64,000 bases of DNA from Bacillus marinisedimentorum (GTDB taxonomy: Bacteria > Bacillota > Bacilli > Bacillales > Bacillaceae_O), in contig NZ_LWBL02000043.1 in NCBI RefSeq assembly GCF_001644195.2, positions 45,127 through 109,126 on the forward strand, in the 5' to 3' direction. Below are positions 49,845 to 60,571 of the stretch, one piece after another. Numbering within the stretch: the stretch's first letter is position 1; each line of letters starts with the position of its first letter. The position numbers and the translations under genes are program-made. The notes under the pieces are model-generated. The model was not told the DNA's origin, ran no database searches, and saw only the letters and a program-made list of their open reading frames with translations.

Positions 49845-50586
49845 CGGCAAAGCGGTACTCGTTACGGGCGGATCAAAAGGAATCGGCAAAGCGATTGCAA
49901 GACGGTTTGCGGAAGAAGGGGCAGCTGTCGGGATTTGTGCTCGAGACGAACAAGAATTGAAGACGGCAAGTGAGGAAATCGGGGCTGAGGCCTATTTTGC
50001 CGGTGATCTTACTGACAAAGCAGTGAGGGAAGATGTTTTCAACAGCTTCGTTTCAAGGTTCGGCAAAATTGATATACTGGTAAATAACGCTGGCGGCAGC
50101 AACGGCGGAACGGCAATGGAAACAGATGTGGAATTGTTTGAAGAAGCGATCCAGTTGAACTTCCTGCAGGCCGTCCACTTAAGCAAACTTGCGGCCGCTG
50201 AGATGAAAAGACAAAAAACAGGAGCAATCGTGAATATCACATCGATTTTCGGCCGTGAATCGGGAGGGAAGCCGACTTACAATGCTTCAAAAGCAGCAAT
50301 GATCAGTTTCACAAAAGCATTCGCTGATGAATGCATTCCATTCGGAGTGCGCGTCAACGGCATCGCACCCGGTTCGATTTTGCATCCGACAGGAAACTGG
50401 CAAAAGCGCCTGGATGAAAATCCGGAAAAAATAAATCGATTTGTCGAAGAGCAAATTCCGGCCGGCCGATTCGGCACCGCCGATGAAATTGCAGACGTCG
50501 CCGTATTCCTGGCCTCACGCCGTGCCTCCTGGGTCATTGGCGCAACACTGAACACAGACGGCGGCCAATCGAAAATGAACTTTTAA
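49828..50586 (+). CDS. Short-chain dehydrogenase/reductase
   Basis: A 252-residue SDR. Motifs are [54 protein letters not shown] (Ser, YxxxK), and the FabG-like C-terminus [15 protein letters not shown]. The substrate is unknown; relatives include 3-oxoacyl-ACP and glucose dehydrogenases. AAGGAGG stands six bases before the ATG at 49828 and lies within mutY, so translation is probably coupled. A palindrome after the stop serves as terminator. Confidence 0.9.
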   Translation: MDLHLNGKAVLVTGGSKGIGKAIARRFAEEGAAVGICARDEQELKTASEEIGAEAYFAGDLTDKAVREDVFNSFVSRFGKIDILVNNAGGSNGGTAMETDVELFEEAIQLNFLQAVHLSKLAAAEMKRQKTGAIVNITSIFGRESGGKPTYNASKAAMISFTKAFADECIPFGVRVNGIAPGSILHPTGNWQKRLDENPEKINRFVEEQIPAGRFGTADEIADVAVFLASRRASWVIGATLNTDGGQSKMNF

Positions 50587-50591
50587 AAAAA

Positions 50592-50620
50592 GAAAATGCC
50601 AGGCAATTGCCTGGCATTGG
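50592..50620 (+). terminator. TGCCAGGCAATTGCCTGGCA palindrome as terminator
   Basis: A perfect 20-base palindrome (ATGCCAGGCAATTGCCTGGCAT) ten bases after the SDR stop; the same sequence type is found at 31,380-31,410. Confidence 0.6.
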
Positions 50621-50845
50621 TCAATCACTGATGATCTCTGTTCCGGAGGTCCATGTGGCTTCATTACGCTGAAAACCGCCGCGGCGCTCGATTTCCTTTA
50701 CAATTTCACGCTGGATTGAGGCGCCTTCCTGATTCAGGTAAGGGACGACCTGCTGAAGGTTGCGGTGAAAATGAGCCAATTCGCTGTCACGCCATTCTGT
50801 TTTGGAAATCATCGAAAGTTCTGTCATGTCACGGCCTACATACAT
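50621..50845 (-). CDS. yfhS: YfhS-like small protein
   Basis: A 74-residue protein: MYVGRDMTELSMISKTEWRD, SELAHFHRNLQQVVPYLNQE, GASIQREIVKEIERRGGFQR. Length, the GRDMTE start and the NEEGxxIxxEIxxE-like segment resemble YfhS of B. subtilis, which lies at the same place beside fabL. Function is unknown. AAAGGAG precedes the ATG at 50845; the frame to 50872 lacks a site. Confidence 0.65.
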   Translation of the reverse strand: MYVGRDMTELSMISKTEWRDSELAHFHRNLQQVVPYLNQEGASIQREIVKEIERRGGFQRNEATWTSGTEIISD

Positions 50846-50942
50846 GGATTGTTGCTCCTTTCGTATCATCATAGAGCTATAGCAGGACGAACACTATTAT
50901 TTTTCACCCGCCGGATGATGCTTATTCGGCAAAAACAATTAA

Positions 50943-51707
<765 letters not shown>

Positions 51708-51843
51708 ACTACCCGGCAAAGTGCATGAATGCTGGGATTTTTACAAGTTATTACAGTAAAAAAATTCACTCGAAATCCAATTTTTTTCTTGCGTATAACA
51801 ACCCTTCGCTCAGGTTAAATTAACCTCTGTGGAGGTGATACTG

Positions 51844-52050
51844 ATGAACAGAAAGCCAAACAAAACTAACGCACAAGAAGTTAGGCAGCAGAATGCTCAG
51901 TCTGCTCGTGCCGGCCAACAACAGCAGCAACAACAGTTCGGCGCTGAGTTTGCAAGCGAGACGAACGCTCAGGAAGTTCGTAAGCAAAACCAGCAAGCTG
52001 AGTCTAAAAAGCAGCAAAATTCTGCTGGCGCACAGCGCCCACAACAGTAA
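51844..52050 (+). CDS. sspE: Gamma-type small acid-soluble spore protein
   Basis: A 68-residue Gln/Asn-rich spore protein with two gamma-SASP repeats: TNAQEVRQQNAQSA, a poly-Gln stretch, FGAEFASETNAQEVRKQNQQ. The FASETNAQEVRKQN motif is the cleavage region recognised by the germination protease in this family. It stores amino acids for outgrowth. The length is shorter than SspE of B. subtilis (84). TGGAGGTGAT precedes the ATG. Forespore expression is expected; I could not place a convincing SigmaG promoter. Confidence 0.93.
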   Translation: MNRKPNKTNAQEVRQQNAQSARAGQQQQQQQFGAEFASETNAQEVRKQNQQAESKKQQNSAGAQRPQQ

Positions 52051-52060
52051 TCAGCACCCG

Positions 52061-52104
52061 AAGCACACTCCTTATCCGTATAGGATAGGGAGTGTGCTTT
52101 TTTC
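52061..52104 (+). terminator. Strong Rho-independent terminator
   Basis: AAGCACACTCCTTATCC / GGATAGGGAGTGTGCTT with GTATA in the loop and a T-run. Confidence 0.92.
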
Positions 52105-52194
52105 AGGGTATGATTTGGCAACAGGGGATATTGTTGTTTTTTGATTTGGAGATGGGTGAAAATAAAGGTGCAGAACCTCAATTCAGTCCCTGTA

Positions 52195-52615
52195 AATAGG
52201 CTCGCGTGCCTGTAATGGTGGTTTCTCTCTTATTATAAGCACGAGAAGCGTCCGCCCGTGCCTATAAAGGTGTAGTCCCTCTTATTATAAGCACGAGAAG
52301 CGTCCGCCCGTGCCTGTAAAGCTGTAGTTCCTCTGATTATAAGCGCGAGAAGCGTCCGCCCGTGCCTATAAAGGTGTAGTTCTTCTGATTATAAGCACGA
52401 GAAGCGTCCGCCCGTGCCTGTAAAGGTGTAGTCCCTCTGATTATAAGCACGAGAAGCGTCCGCCCGTGCCTGTAAAGGTGTAGTCCCTCTGATTATAGGC
52501 ATGAGAAGTGTCCGCCCGTGCCTGTAATGGTGTACACCCTCTGATTATAGGCACGTACAAGACGGTCCACCATGCCTGTTACGCTGTACAGTAAGCACGG
52601 GAAATAATGCTCTGA
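52195..52615. repeat. 52-bp tandem array of hairpin units
   Basis: Seven units at an exact 52-base period: GCACG-like cores at 52239, 52291, 52343, 52395, 52447, 52499 and 52551, with partial units at both ends. Each has GCACGAGAAGCGTCCGCCCG and TGCCTGTAAAGGTGTAGTCC, followed by CTCTGATTATAA. GCACG pairs with CGTGC. The period is not a multiple of three. The bases just before the array (CAGAACCTCAATTCAGTCCC) resemble a unit of the 51-bp array. The remaining gap to 52,860 holds no gene. Confidence 0.9.
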
Positions 52616-52860
52616 TCCTTATAGTTATCGAAAATATGGTCACCAGGCAACTGCTTTTCTGGACGTAAGTTTGAACCTCTGAGTAAGGCCCTGGACCTGT
52701 AAACGGAGATATCCTGTTTCCTGAAAAAGGCCTCGTTGCCCCGCAAATAGGAGGCAACAAGACAAAAACTGTTGAATATGCATATCACTTTCAAGTCCAG
52801 CAGGATTATGTGCATACTAAATCATATAAAGATAAACCCAAATGAAGGGGAGAGATTCAG

Positions 52861-53529
52861 ATGTGCGGGCGTTTTACATTATCAGCGAGTGCCGAAATGC
52901 TGTCAGATCGTTTCGAAGTGCCGAATATGAAGGAATTGAGTATCGAGCCAGCCTATAATATTGCACCTTCACAACCAATCCTTTCCATCATCCATGATGG
53001 GGCGAAAAGACGGGCAGGATTCTTGAAATGGGGATTGGTGCCCTCCTGGTCAAAGGATCCAAAAATCGGAAATAAGATGATAAACGCCAGAGTTGAAACT
53101 GCATCGGAAAAGCCGGCTTTTCGCAATGCATTCAAACGGCGGCGCTGCCTGATCATCGCTGATGGTTTTTATGAATGGCAGAAAACCGGCGATAAAAAGA
53201 TTCCGATGAGAATTCAGCTGGAAAGCGGAGCACCTTTTGCATTTGCAGGACTATGGGAGAAGTGGGAACGGGAAGAAGGGGAAGCGCTCTACACTTGCAC
53301 AATTCTGACAAGAGCTGCCAATGAGTTCATGGAGCCGATTCATTCCAGGATGCCTGTCATATTATCCGGGCAGGCTGAACATGAATGGCTTGATCCGAAC
53401 ATACAGGATCCCCGCTATTTAGAGCATTTGCTTGATATCTATCCCGAAGAAAACCTGGAAGCTTATGAAGTATCTGACCTGGTCAATTCTCCGCAAAATG
53501 ATACGCCGCAGTGCATCCGGCCCATTTGA
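52861..53529 (+). CDS. SOS response-associated peptidase (SRAP/HMCES)
   Basis: A 222-residue SRAP protein. The start MCGRFTLSA exposes the catalytic Cys2 after Met removal, which forms a thiazolidine crosslink with abasic sites in single-stranded DNA. Other conserved sites are INARVETASEKPAFRNAFKRRRC, GFYEWQKTG (Glu) and PIHSRMPVIL (His). It protects abasic sites at replication forks. AAGGGGAG precedes the ATG. No LexA box is evident upstream. Confidence 0.93.
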   Translation: MCGRFTLSASAEMLSDRFEVPNMKELSIEPAYNIAPSQPILSIIHDGAKRRAGFLKWGLVPSWSKDPKIGNKMINARVETASEKPAFRNAFKRRRCLIIADGFYEWQKTGDKKIPMRIQLESGAPFAFAGLWEKWEREEGEALYTCTILTRAANEFMEPIHSRMPVILSGQAEHEWLDPNIQDPRYLEHLLDIYPEENLEAYEVSDLVNSPQNDTPQCIRPI

Positions 53530-53637
53530 CAAAACTTCTTAAAAATCAGCAGATAAAGTCAAAGGGAGCACGAGCGTTTTTACCGAAAATACTTTTGAAC
53601 GAAGGGGGACAGTCCAAAGACCAGGAGGGTAAAGTGA

Positions 53638-53904
53638 ATGGGCGACTTTTCCAGTAATTTGGCGCTTCAAATGGAAATTATTGATAAACTGCTTTGTCTG
53701 CAGGGAGAGGTTGAGAGCTGCAGCGAAGAAATGAAGAGGCTGCTGTGCGTAAAGGATGATATGAGGCGTGCCGGACGAATTTGTGAAAGCACGGAAGCAA
53801 GGCTGGATACGGTATGTAAAGATCTCGAAAATAAAAAAAATGAGCTGCAGAGGCTGCAGGAGTTATTTGAAAAGCAGACGAACCTTGTGATCAGTTCCTT
53901 TTAA
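53638..53904 (+). CDS. ygaB: YgaB-like coiled-coil protein
   Basis: An 88-residue protein, helical throughout: LALQMEIIDKLLCLQGEVES, CSEEMKRLLCVKDDMRRAGR, LENKKNELQRLQELFEKQTN, a probable coiled coil with three Cys in the middle. It corresponds in place and type to ygaB (before ygaC). Function is unknown. AGGAGGGTAAAG precedes the ATG. Confidence 0.75.
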   Translation: MGDFSSNLALQMEIIDKLLCLQGEVESCSEEMKRLLCVKDDMRRAGRICESTEARLDTVCKDLENKKNELQRLQELFEKQTNLVISSF

Positions 53905-54144
53905 CCGGAATGAATAGGAGAAAAGGGTAAGAAACCAGCGGTCACAGGGTTGCCGCCGGAAGAGTTCGGAATCCCTTTTACAATGGTTTAACAGCTGTGC
54001 TTTTAGGGGAGAGTCAAATGGAGTCTCTTTCCTGTCAAGTAACTCTTTTGTTTCCAAATGGAAAAAGTAACGTTATAATGAATAGATGAGAATCGCAAGC
54101 AAAGCTTGAATAAGCAGCCGGAAACGCTAGGAAGGGAGAAGAAC

Positions 54145-54675
54145 ATGAAGCTTCCCGGACCAGGAGAAAACATACAAATACATAGTTATAAACATAACGG
54201 CCAACATCACCGTACCTGGGAAGAGACGACCTTGCTCAAACGCACCGGCAATGTTGTCATCGGCGCCAATGACCGCACGATTGTAACGGAATCTGACGGA
54301 AGGTCATGGCTGACAAGAGAGCCGGCAATCTGCTTCTTTCATGCCCGCCAGTGGTTTAACATCATTGCCATGCTGAGACAGGACGGTGTCTATTATTACT
54401 GTAATATCAGCTCTCCTTTTACAATAGATGAGGAAGGGCTGAAATACATCGACTATGACCTTGATGTCAAGGTCTTCCCTGACAGGACATATATCCTGCT
54501 GGATGAAGATGAATACGAGAAACATAAACGAGAAATGAATTACCCATCTGTTATCGATGCGATCCTTAAGCAGAATGTGAAAGATTTGATTGGCTGGATC
54601 CGCCAGAGAAAAGGGCCGTTCGACCCGGTTTTCATCGATACATGGTATGAACGGTTTCTTACATACCGTTCCTGA
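54145..54675 (+). CDS. ygaC: Nucleoside tri-/diphosphatase, DUF402 (YgaC)
   Basis: A 176-residue enzyme of the UPF0374/DUF402 family, studied as Ntdp in Staphylococcus. It has [81 protein letters not shown]; the acidic cluster binds metal. The length equals that of YgaC. I take the ATG at 54145 with GGAAGGGAG before it. A terminator hairpin (AACCTGTTG / CAACAGGTT) follows at 54,676. Confidence 0.9.
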   Translation: MKLPGPGENIQIHSYKHNGQHHRTWEETTLLKRTGNVVIGANDRTIVTESDGRSWLTREPAICFFHARQWFNIIAMLRQDGVYYYCNISSPFTIDEEGLKYIDYDLDVKVFPDRTYILLDEDEYEKHKREMNYPSVIDAILKQNVKDLIGWIRQRKGPFDPVFIDTWYERFLTYRS

Positions 54676-54703
54676 ACCTGTTGGTTTTCAACAGGTTTTT
54701 TCA
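54676..54703 (+). terminator. Rho-independent terminator
   Basis: AACCTGTTG / CAACAGGTT with a T-run, right after ygaC. Confidence 0.85.
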
Positions 54704-54797
54704 ATAGTCCCAAAATCACACCCCGGCGGCAGGCAGCGCCTGGAGAGAATCAAGAACCAAAATTCCCTGCACGATACGAGGCACAGATTACATCGAG

Positions 54798-56552
54798 GTG
54801 GTTGTTCTGGATAGTGTAAAACGTTATCTTGCTTTTGTTAAACCGTATAAGTGGCAAATCATCATCACAGTCATTGTAGGACTGGTTAAATTCAGCATCC
54901 CTCTTTTGATGCCCCTTCTGCTGAAATATGTCATTGATGACATTGTCGGAGCGACGCAAGTGCCGGCAGATGAACGATTGACCAAACTTTGGACGATAAT
55001 GGGCATCGCGTTTGTCGTCTTTGTCATTTTTCGCCCGCCAATCGAATACTACCGCCAATATTACGCCCAGTGGACAGGCAGCAAAATTCTTTATGATATA
55101 AGGGACCATTTGTTTACCCATATTCAAAAACTGAGTTTGAAATATTATTCCAATGTAAAAACAGGTGAAATTATTTCAAGGGTTATCCACGATGTGGAGC
55201 AGACGAAGTCGTTTGTCATTACCGGCTTGATGAACCTCTGGCTGGATGTGGCAACAATCGGCATCGCTATTGCCATTATGCTTTCCATGGACATCAAGCT
55301 TACGATTGCCGCCATTATTTTATTTCCTTTATACGGTTTTTCAATCAAGCATTTCTATGGAAGGCTGCGCAGTTTGACAAGGCAGCGTTCCCAGGCGCTT
55401 GCCCAGGTGCAGGGCCATCTTCATGAACGTGTCCAGGGGATGCCTGTAATCAGGAGTTTTGCACTTGAGGACTATGAACAGGAACAGTTTGACCGGCAAA
55501 ACAGCAATTTTCTTGATAAGGCGCTTACGCATACAAGCTGGAATGCCATGACATATGCCGTCATCAATACAATTACGGATATCGCCCCGCTTATCGTGCT
55601 GGCTTACGCCGGGTACCAGGCGGTGACAGGGGCTGTTACAATCGGAACGCTCGTTGCGTTTGTCACCTATATGGACAGGCTCTATAATCCGCTGCGGAGG
55701 CTTGTCAATTCCTCGACTACGCTGACCCAGGCGATCGCTTCCATGGACCGGGTTTTTGAATTCATGGATGAGGAATACGACATCAGCGATAATCGGGATG
55801 CTAAAAAGCTCGAAAAGGCAAGCGGCGATATCAGGTTTGAAAATGTTTCTTTCTCTTATAATGAAGGGGATATGGCTGTCCTGAAAAACATCAACCTTCA
55901 CGTAAAGACGGGTGAGACGGTTGCGCTTGTAGGCATGAGCGGCGGAGGGAAATCAACGCTTGTCAGCCTGATTCCCCGTTTTTACGATGTGTCTGAAGGC
56001 AGGATTATGATGGACGGGAACGATATCCGTGACTATGAAGCCAAAAGCCTTCGCAATAATATCGGGATGGTGCTGCAGGACAACATCCTGTTCAGCGAAT
56101 CCGTCAAGTTCAACATCAAAATGGGGAATCCATATGCATCTGATGAGGAAGTTGTTGAGGCGGCTAAAGCAGCCAATGCCCATGAGTTCATCATGGCTCT
56201 CCCGAACGGTTATGATACAAAAGTCGGGGAGCGGGGCGTAAAGCTGTCGGGCGGCCAGAAGCAGCGGGTTGCGATAGCCAGGGTGTTTTTAAAAAACCCG
56301 CCTGTGCTCATCCTCGACGAAGCCACTTCTGCTCTTGATCTCGAAAGTGAACACTTGATCCAGGAGGCGCTTGAAAAGTTGGCAAGTGAGCGGACAACGT
56401 TCATAGTCGCACACAGGCTTGCGACCATTACGCATGCAGACCGGATCGTCCTCATTGAAAACGGTGAAATCAAAGAACAGGGGACACATCAGGAACTGAT
56501 GGACAAAGCGGGCGGCTATTCACGCCTCTTCCATGTCCAGCAGCTTGAATAG
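54798..56552 (+). CDS. ygaD: ABC transporter, fused permease-ATPase (YgaD)
   Basis: A 584-residue half-transporter of the MsbA/LmrA type. Residues 1-310 contain six membrane helices (e.g. [20 protein letters not shown]); the ATPase follows with Walker [10 protein letters not shown], signature [16 protein letters not shown], Walker [13 protein letters not shown] and switch His IVAHRLATI. It works as a homodimer exporting lipids or drugs. The start is not clear: GTG 54798 is the first in-frame candidate, but a site GAGGTGG overlaps it, so a start a few codons later is possible. Confidence 0.9.
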   Translation: MVVLDSVKRYLAFVKPYKWQIIITVIVGLVKFSIPLLMPLLLKYVIDDIVGATQVPADERLTKLWTIMGIAFVVFVIFRPPIEYYRQYYAQWTGSKILYDIRDHLFTHIQKLSLKYYSNVKTGEIISRVIHDVEQTKSFVITGLMNLWLDVATIGIAIAIMLSMDIKLTIAAIILFPLYGFSIKHFYGRLRSLTRQRSQALAQVQGHLHERVQGMPVIRSFALEDYEQEQFDRQNSNFLDKALTHTSWNAMTYAVINTITDIAPLIVLAYAGYQAVTGAVTIGTLVAFVTYMDRLYNPLRRLVNSSTTLTQAIASMDRVFEFMDEEYDISDNRDAKKLEKASGDIRFENVSFSYNEGDMAVLKNINLHVKTGETVALVGMSGGGKSTLVSLIPRFYDVSEGRIMMDGNDIRDYEAKSLRNNIGMVLQDNILFSESVKFNIKMGNPYASDEEVVEAAKAANAHEFIMALPNGYDTKVGERGVKLSGGQKQRVAIARVFLKNPPVLILDEATSALDLESEHLIQEALEKLASERTTFIVAHRLATITHADRIVLIENGEIKEQGTHQELMDKAGGYSRLFHVQQLE

Positions 56553-56585
56553 AACCTTGCGGCCAAATGGCTGCAAGGTTTTTTT
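56553..56585 (+). terminator. Rho-independent terminator
   Basis: AACCTTGCGGCC / GGCTGCAAGGTT stem and TTTTTTT, right after ygaD. Confidence 0.9.
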
Positions 56586-56589
56586 GCAG

Positions 56590-56715
56590 TTCAGGATGGC
56601 ATAAATAGTCAGCAAGGAAGCATTTCGAACACAGCGGTCAATTATATGAATATAGATAAGGACACCTCTGCCTTCGCTTAAAAACTCGCCAAACGGCGAG
56701 TTTTCTTTAATGTAT
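56590..56715. repeat. Interspersed repeat family B copy
   Basis: ATAAATAGTCAGCAAGGAAG, CATTTCGAACACAGCGGTCA, AATATAGATAAGGACACCTC, TGCCTTCGCTTAAAAACTCG, then CCAAACGGCGAGTTTTCTTT. The final CTCGCCAAACGGCGAG with T-rich tail forms a clean hairpin. Confidence 0.75.
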
Positions 56716-56787
56716 CAACGGTTTAAATGACTAAATTACTTGTATGACAAAAACATTTCACCCTGTAAACTTTCTTAAAATTCACTA

Positions 56788-56815
56788 TTGTATTTAAATT
56801 TTGACGGGTTATAAT
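56788..56815 (+). promoter_or_regulatory. SigmaA promoter of the oligopeptide operon
   Basis: TTGTAT (56788-56793), 16 bases, TATAAT (56810-56815), 60 bases before the first gene. Confidence 0.5.
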
Positions 56816-56875
56816 ATAAATAAATAATTTTGTGAGAAAATTTTGTCAATAGGGCAGCTAAGAGGAGTGATAACG

Positions 56876-57874
56876 TTGGCTGAAAATACTGTATTAGACG
56901 TACAAGGGCTGCGTACCACATTTTTCACAGATGACGGAGAAGTGCCAGCGGTAGATGATGTTGATTTTCACGTTAACGAAGGTGAAATTCTCGGCATTGT
57001 CGGGGAATCCGGCTGCGGGAAAAGCGTAACATCACTGTCCATCATGGGGCTTGTACCAAGTCCTCCAGGAAAAATTGTCGGCGGAAAGATCCTGTTCCGT
57101 GATGAAGATTTAACCAAAGCAACTGAAAGACGAATGAGGCAGCTGCGGGGAAACGACATTGCGATGATTTTTCAGGAACCGATGACTTCACTGAATCCTG
57201 TCTTTACAATTGGGGATCAGTTAATCGAAGCAATAAGGTTACATAATAAACTGAATAAAAAACAGGCTGCAAAGCGGGCGGTTGAAATCATGAAGATGGT
57301 CGGCCTCCCGCGAGCTGAAGCACTGCTGAATGATTATCCGCATCAGCTTTCCGGCGGGATGAGGCAGCGTGTCATGATTGCGATGGCAATGGCCTGCGAC
57401 CCGAAAGTACTCATTGCGGACGAGCCGACAACCGCGCTTGATGTAACCATCCAGGCACAGATCCTCAGTTTGATGAAAAAGCTGAACAAAGAGCTTGATA
57501 CATCCATCATCCTGATCACGCACGACCTGGGGGTTGTCGCGGAGGTTTGCGACCGGATTGCCGTCATGTACTCCGGTAAAATCGTGGAGGAAGGCGATGT
57601 ACAGACCATTTTCAAAGAACCGAAACACCCGTATACAAAAGGGCTGATCCAGTCTGTGCCGGATATGAGGACAAAACAGGAGCGCCTCTATTCAATCCCA
57701 GGAAACGTGCCGAAGCCGGGCAGCATTAAGACCGGATGCCGGTTTGCTGCAAGGTGCGAATATGTTATGGACAGATGCTTGAATGAGAGCCCGGATTTAT
57801 ACGGGCTGGACGGGCACCGCGCCAGATGCTTTTTACATGATGAAGAGAGCAGCAAGGAAGGTGAAGGTGCATGA
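56876..57874 (+). CDS. Oligopeptide/dipeptide ABC transporter ATPase (OppD type)
   Basis: A 332-residue ATPase. Walker A is GESGCGKS, the Q-loop lies in [15 protein letters not shown], the signature is [14 protein letters not shown], Walker B is [12 protein letters not shown] and the His is in LITHDLG. The C-terminal oligopeptide-transporter extension has [16 protein letters not shown] with its cysteines. I choose TTG 56876 because AGGAGTGATAACG precedes it; the longer frame from 56843 has no site. The stop overlaps the next start (ATGA). Confidence 0.92.
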   Translation: MAENTVLDVQGLRTTFFTDDGEVPAVDDVDFHVNEGEILGIVGESGCGKSVTSLSIMGLVPSPPGKIVGGKILFRDEDLTKATERRMRQLRGNDIAMIFQEPMTSLNPVFTIGDQLIEAIRLHNKLNKKQAAKRAVEIMKMVGLPRAEALLNDYPHQLSGGMRQRVMIAMAMACDPKVLIADEPTTALDVTIQAQILSLMKKLNKELDTSIILITHDLGVVAEVCDRIAVMYSGKIVEEGDVQTIFKEPKHPYTKGLIQSVPDMRTKQERLYSIPGNVPKPGSIKTGCRFAARCEYVMDRCLNESPDLYGLDGHRARCFLHDEESSKEGEGA

Positions 57875-58857
57875 CGGAAACATTGCTTGAAGTAAAGGAC
57901 CTGAAAAAACACTTCCCGATAAAAGGCGGTGTCCTGCAGCGCCAGGTAGCAGCTGTAAAGGCGGTTGACGGTGTTTCATTCACAGTCCGGAAAGGTGAAA
58001 CGCTCGGAATTGTCGGGGAGAGCGGCTGCGGCAAATCTACAACCGGCAGGCTGCTTCTACAGCTGATCGAAGCTACTGAGGGGTCTGTCAGATTTGAAGA
58101 TAAAGAAGTTACAAGTCTATCAAAGAAAGAGCTGCGTAAACTGAGAAGGGAGATGCAAATGGTGTTTCAGGATCCATTTGCATCATTGAATCCGCGCCAT
58201 ACAGTTGAAAGAATCCTGGAAGAGCCGCTTATCGTCCATGGCATCGGTAATTCTTCCGAACGAAAAAAGATGGTGCGGGACCTGCTGGAAACGGTAGGCT
58301 TAAGCAGTTATCATGCAAAGCGCTATCCGCACCAATTCAGCGGCGGCCAGCGCCAGCGGATTGGGATTGCGCGGGCGCTGATGACAAAACCGAAGCTCAT
58401 CATTGCCGATGAACCGGTGTCGGCACTGGATGTTTCCATCCAGTCGCAAGTGCTCAATCTTATGCAAAAACTTCAGGAAGAGTTCGATCTCACCTATATT
58501 TTCATCGCCCATGACCTCGGTGTCGTCAGGCATATAAGCGACAGGGTGGGTGTCATGTATCTTGGAAAGATGGTCGAACTCGCAGACAGCGAAAAATTGT
58601 ACAAGAATCCGCTTCATCCTTATACACAGGCTCTGCTGTCAGCAGTGCCGGTACCTGACCCGGATTTCAAGCGGGACAGCATTATTCTTACAGGGGACAT
58701 ACCGAGTCCTTCAAATCCACCTGCAGGCTGCGCATTCCACACAAGATGCCAGGCGTGCATGGATATCTGTAAAACCGAAACACCTGAATTCAGGGAAGTT
58801 GAACCAGGGCATTATGCCGCCTGCCATTTATTTAATGAAGGCAGGAAGCAAGCATAA
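57871..58857 (+). CDS. Oligopeptide/dipeptide ABC transporter ATPase (OppF type)
   Basis: The second, 328-residue ATPase of the peptide importer. Walker A is GESGCGKST, then [18 protein letters not shown], signature [15 protein letters not shown], Walker [15 protein letters not shown], and [14 protein letters not shown]. The C-terminal family block is [21 protein letters not shown]. The insertion [15 protein letters not shown] after the first strand is typical for OppF/DppF. The ATG overlaps the preceding stop by four bases, so the two ATPases are coupled and made in equal amounts. AAGGAAGGTG lies upstream. Confidence 0.93.
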   Translation: MTETLLEVKDLKKHFPIKGGVLQRQVAAVKAVDGVSFTVRKGETLGIVGESGCGKSTTGRLLLQLIEATEGSVRFEDKEVTSLSKKELRKLRREMQMVFQDPFASLNPRHTVERILEEPLIVHGIGNSSERKKMVRDLLETVGLSSYHAKRYPHQFSGGQRQRIGIARALMTKPKLIIADEPVSALDVSIQSQVLNLMQKLQEEFDLTYIFIAHDLGVVRHISDRVGVMYLGKMVELADSEKLYKNPLHPYTQALLSAVPVPDPDFKRDSIILTGDIPSPSNPPAGCAFHTRCQACMDICKTETPEFREVEPGHYAACHLFNEGRKQA

Positions 58858-58882
58858 ATAGATATTTTTTAGGAGGGGTTGT

Positions 58883-60508
58883 ATGAGAAAGAGGAAAGGT
58901 TTAGTTTGGTCAATTATGCTGACGCTGGTATTGTCCCTTGTACTGGCCGGCTGCGGCGGTTCAGACGAAACGTCCGGTGAAGGCGACAAGGTGAAAGATG
59001 CCGGCAGCGGTGACAGCCCGGAGCAAACATTGATCTTTGGGCGCGGCGGTGACTCTGTCGCACTGGATCCGATTACGGTAACTGATGGTGAGTCTTTTAA
59101 AGTAACGAAAAACGTATTTGATACACTGATAGACTACGGCGATCAGGACACAGAAATCCAGCCGGCGCTGGCGGAAGAGTGGGATGCTTCAGAAGATGGC
59201 TTGACGTATACACTGAAGCTTCGCGAAGGAGTCAAATTCCATGACGGAACAGACTTTAACGCAGATGCAGTCGTTTATAACTTTGACCGCTGGATGAACG
59301 GCACGAAAGACAAGTTCTATTACTATGCTTCCATGTTCGGGGGATTTAAAGGTGATGAAGGGCATGTCATCAAAGAAGTGAAAGCTGTTGATGACTACAC
59401 TGTTGAGTTCACGCTTAAACGTCCACAGGCTCCGTTCTTGAAAAACCTTGCCATGTCCCCATTCGGTATCGCAAGTCCGGATGCAATCGAAAAGCAAGGT
59501 GACAAGTTCGCTGAAAACCCTGTAGGAACAGGTCCATTCGTCTTCAAAGAGTGGAAGCGGAATGACAGAATCGTCCTTGAAAAGAATGAAGAGTACTGGA
59601 TGGAAGGATATCCGAAACTGGATTCCGTCATTTTCAAGTCGATCCCTGATAACTCTGCACGTCTGAATGCATTGAAAACTGGCGAAGTTGATATTGCTGA
59701 CGGCGTCAACCCGACAGATGTTGCGCAGATTGAAAGCGACAGCAACCTGCAAGTGTTCAAGCGTCCTTCCATGAATGTCGGCTACCTTGGTTTGACATCA
59801 AACCGCGAGCCGCTGAATAACAAGAAAGTCCGGCAGGCTCTCAACCATGCTGTTGATAAGCAGGCGATCATTGATGCATTCTATGCAGGCCAGGCAGAAC
59901 CGGCTAAAAACCCGATGCCTCCTGTAATCGCAGGCTATAACGATGATGTAGAGGCATATCCTTATGACCTTGATAAAGCGAAGCAGCTTCTTGAAGAAGC
60001 CGGCTATGCTGATGGATTCGAAATGGAACTGTGGGCAATGCCGGTTCCGCGTCCTTACATGCCGGACGGCCAAAAAGTGGCTGAAGTCATCCAGGCAAGT
60101 TTTGAAAAAATCGGCGTAAAAGCTGAAATCAAGTCTTATGAGTGGGCCACTTACCTTGAAAAGGCACGTAATGGTGAAGCGGATTCCTTCTTGCTGGGCT
60201 GGACTGGCGATAACGGGGATGCCGACAACTTCCTTTATGTCCTCCTTGACAAGGACAACATCGGAAGCAACAACTACACATATTATGAAAATGATGAACT
60301 TCACGACATCTTGATTGAAGCCCAATCCACAGTTGATGAGGCGAAACGTGAAGAGCTTTATAAAAAAGCACAGGAAATCATTCATGAGGATGCACCGTGG
60401 ATTCCGCTTGTACACTCTACACCTGCACTTGGCGGAAAAGCGAACATCAAGAACTTCTTCCCGCATCCAACTGGCTCTGACAAATTGACTAAAGTCGTAT
60501 TTGAATAA
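58883..60508 (+). CDS. Peptide-binding lipoprotein (SBP family 5)
   Basis: A 541-residue extracellular binding protein. The lipoprotein signal is LVLSLVLAGCGGSDE; an acidic linker follows. The SBP family 5 pattern is complete: ALAEEWDASEDGLTYTLKLR, VKFHDGTDFNADAVVYNFDR, GTGPFVFKEWKRNDRIVLEK, NVGYLGLTSNREPLNNKKVR and LLGWTGDNGDADNFLYVLLD. The last block and the NGDADNF motif are typical for the DppA/DppE (dipeptide) side. AGGAGGGG precedes the ATG. It is placed between ATPases and permeases. Confidence 0.92.
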   Translation: MRKRKGLVWSIMLTLVLSLVLAGCGGSDETSGEGDKVKDAGSGDSPEQTLIFGRGGDSVALDPITVTDGESFKVTKNVFDTLIDYGDQDTEIQPALAEEWDASEDGLTYTLKLREGVKFHDGTDFNADAVVYNFDRWMNGTKDKFYYYASMFGGFKGDEGHVIKEVKAVDDYTVEFTLKRPQAPFLKNLAMSPFGIASPDAIEKQGDKFAENPVGTGPFVFKEWKRNDRIVLEKNEEYWMEGYPKLDSVIFKSIPDNSARLNALKTGEVDIADGVNPTDVAQIESDSNLQVFKRPSMNVGYLGLTSNREPLNNKKVRQALNHAVDKQAIIDAFYAGQAEPAKNPMPPVIAGYNDDVEAYPYDLDKAKQLLEEAGYADGFEMELWAMPVPRPYMPDGQKVAEVIQASFEKIGVKAEIKSYEWATYLEKARNGEADSFLLGWTGDNGDADNFLYVLLDKDNIGSNNYTYYENDELHDILIEAQSTVDEAKREELYKKAQEIIHEDAPWIPLVHSTPALGGKANIKNFFPHPTGSDKLTKVVFE

Positions 60509-60571
60509 GTCCAGGAGCGAGGGAGGGGAGCATTGCTCCCCTTCTCTTACATATAAGGAAAAGAGGTGGGT

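Noticed and set aside
52195..52615. Possible CRISPR array (regular 52-base repeats)
   Set aside because: The whole unit is conserved, including the part that would be spacer; there are no unique spacers and no cas genes in the window.
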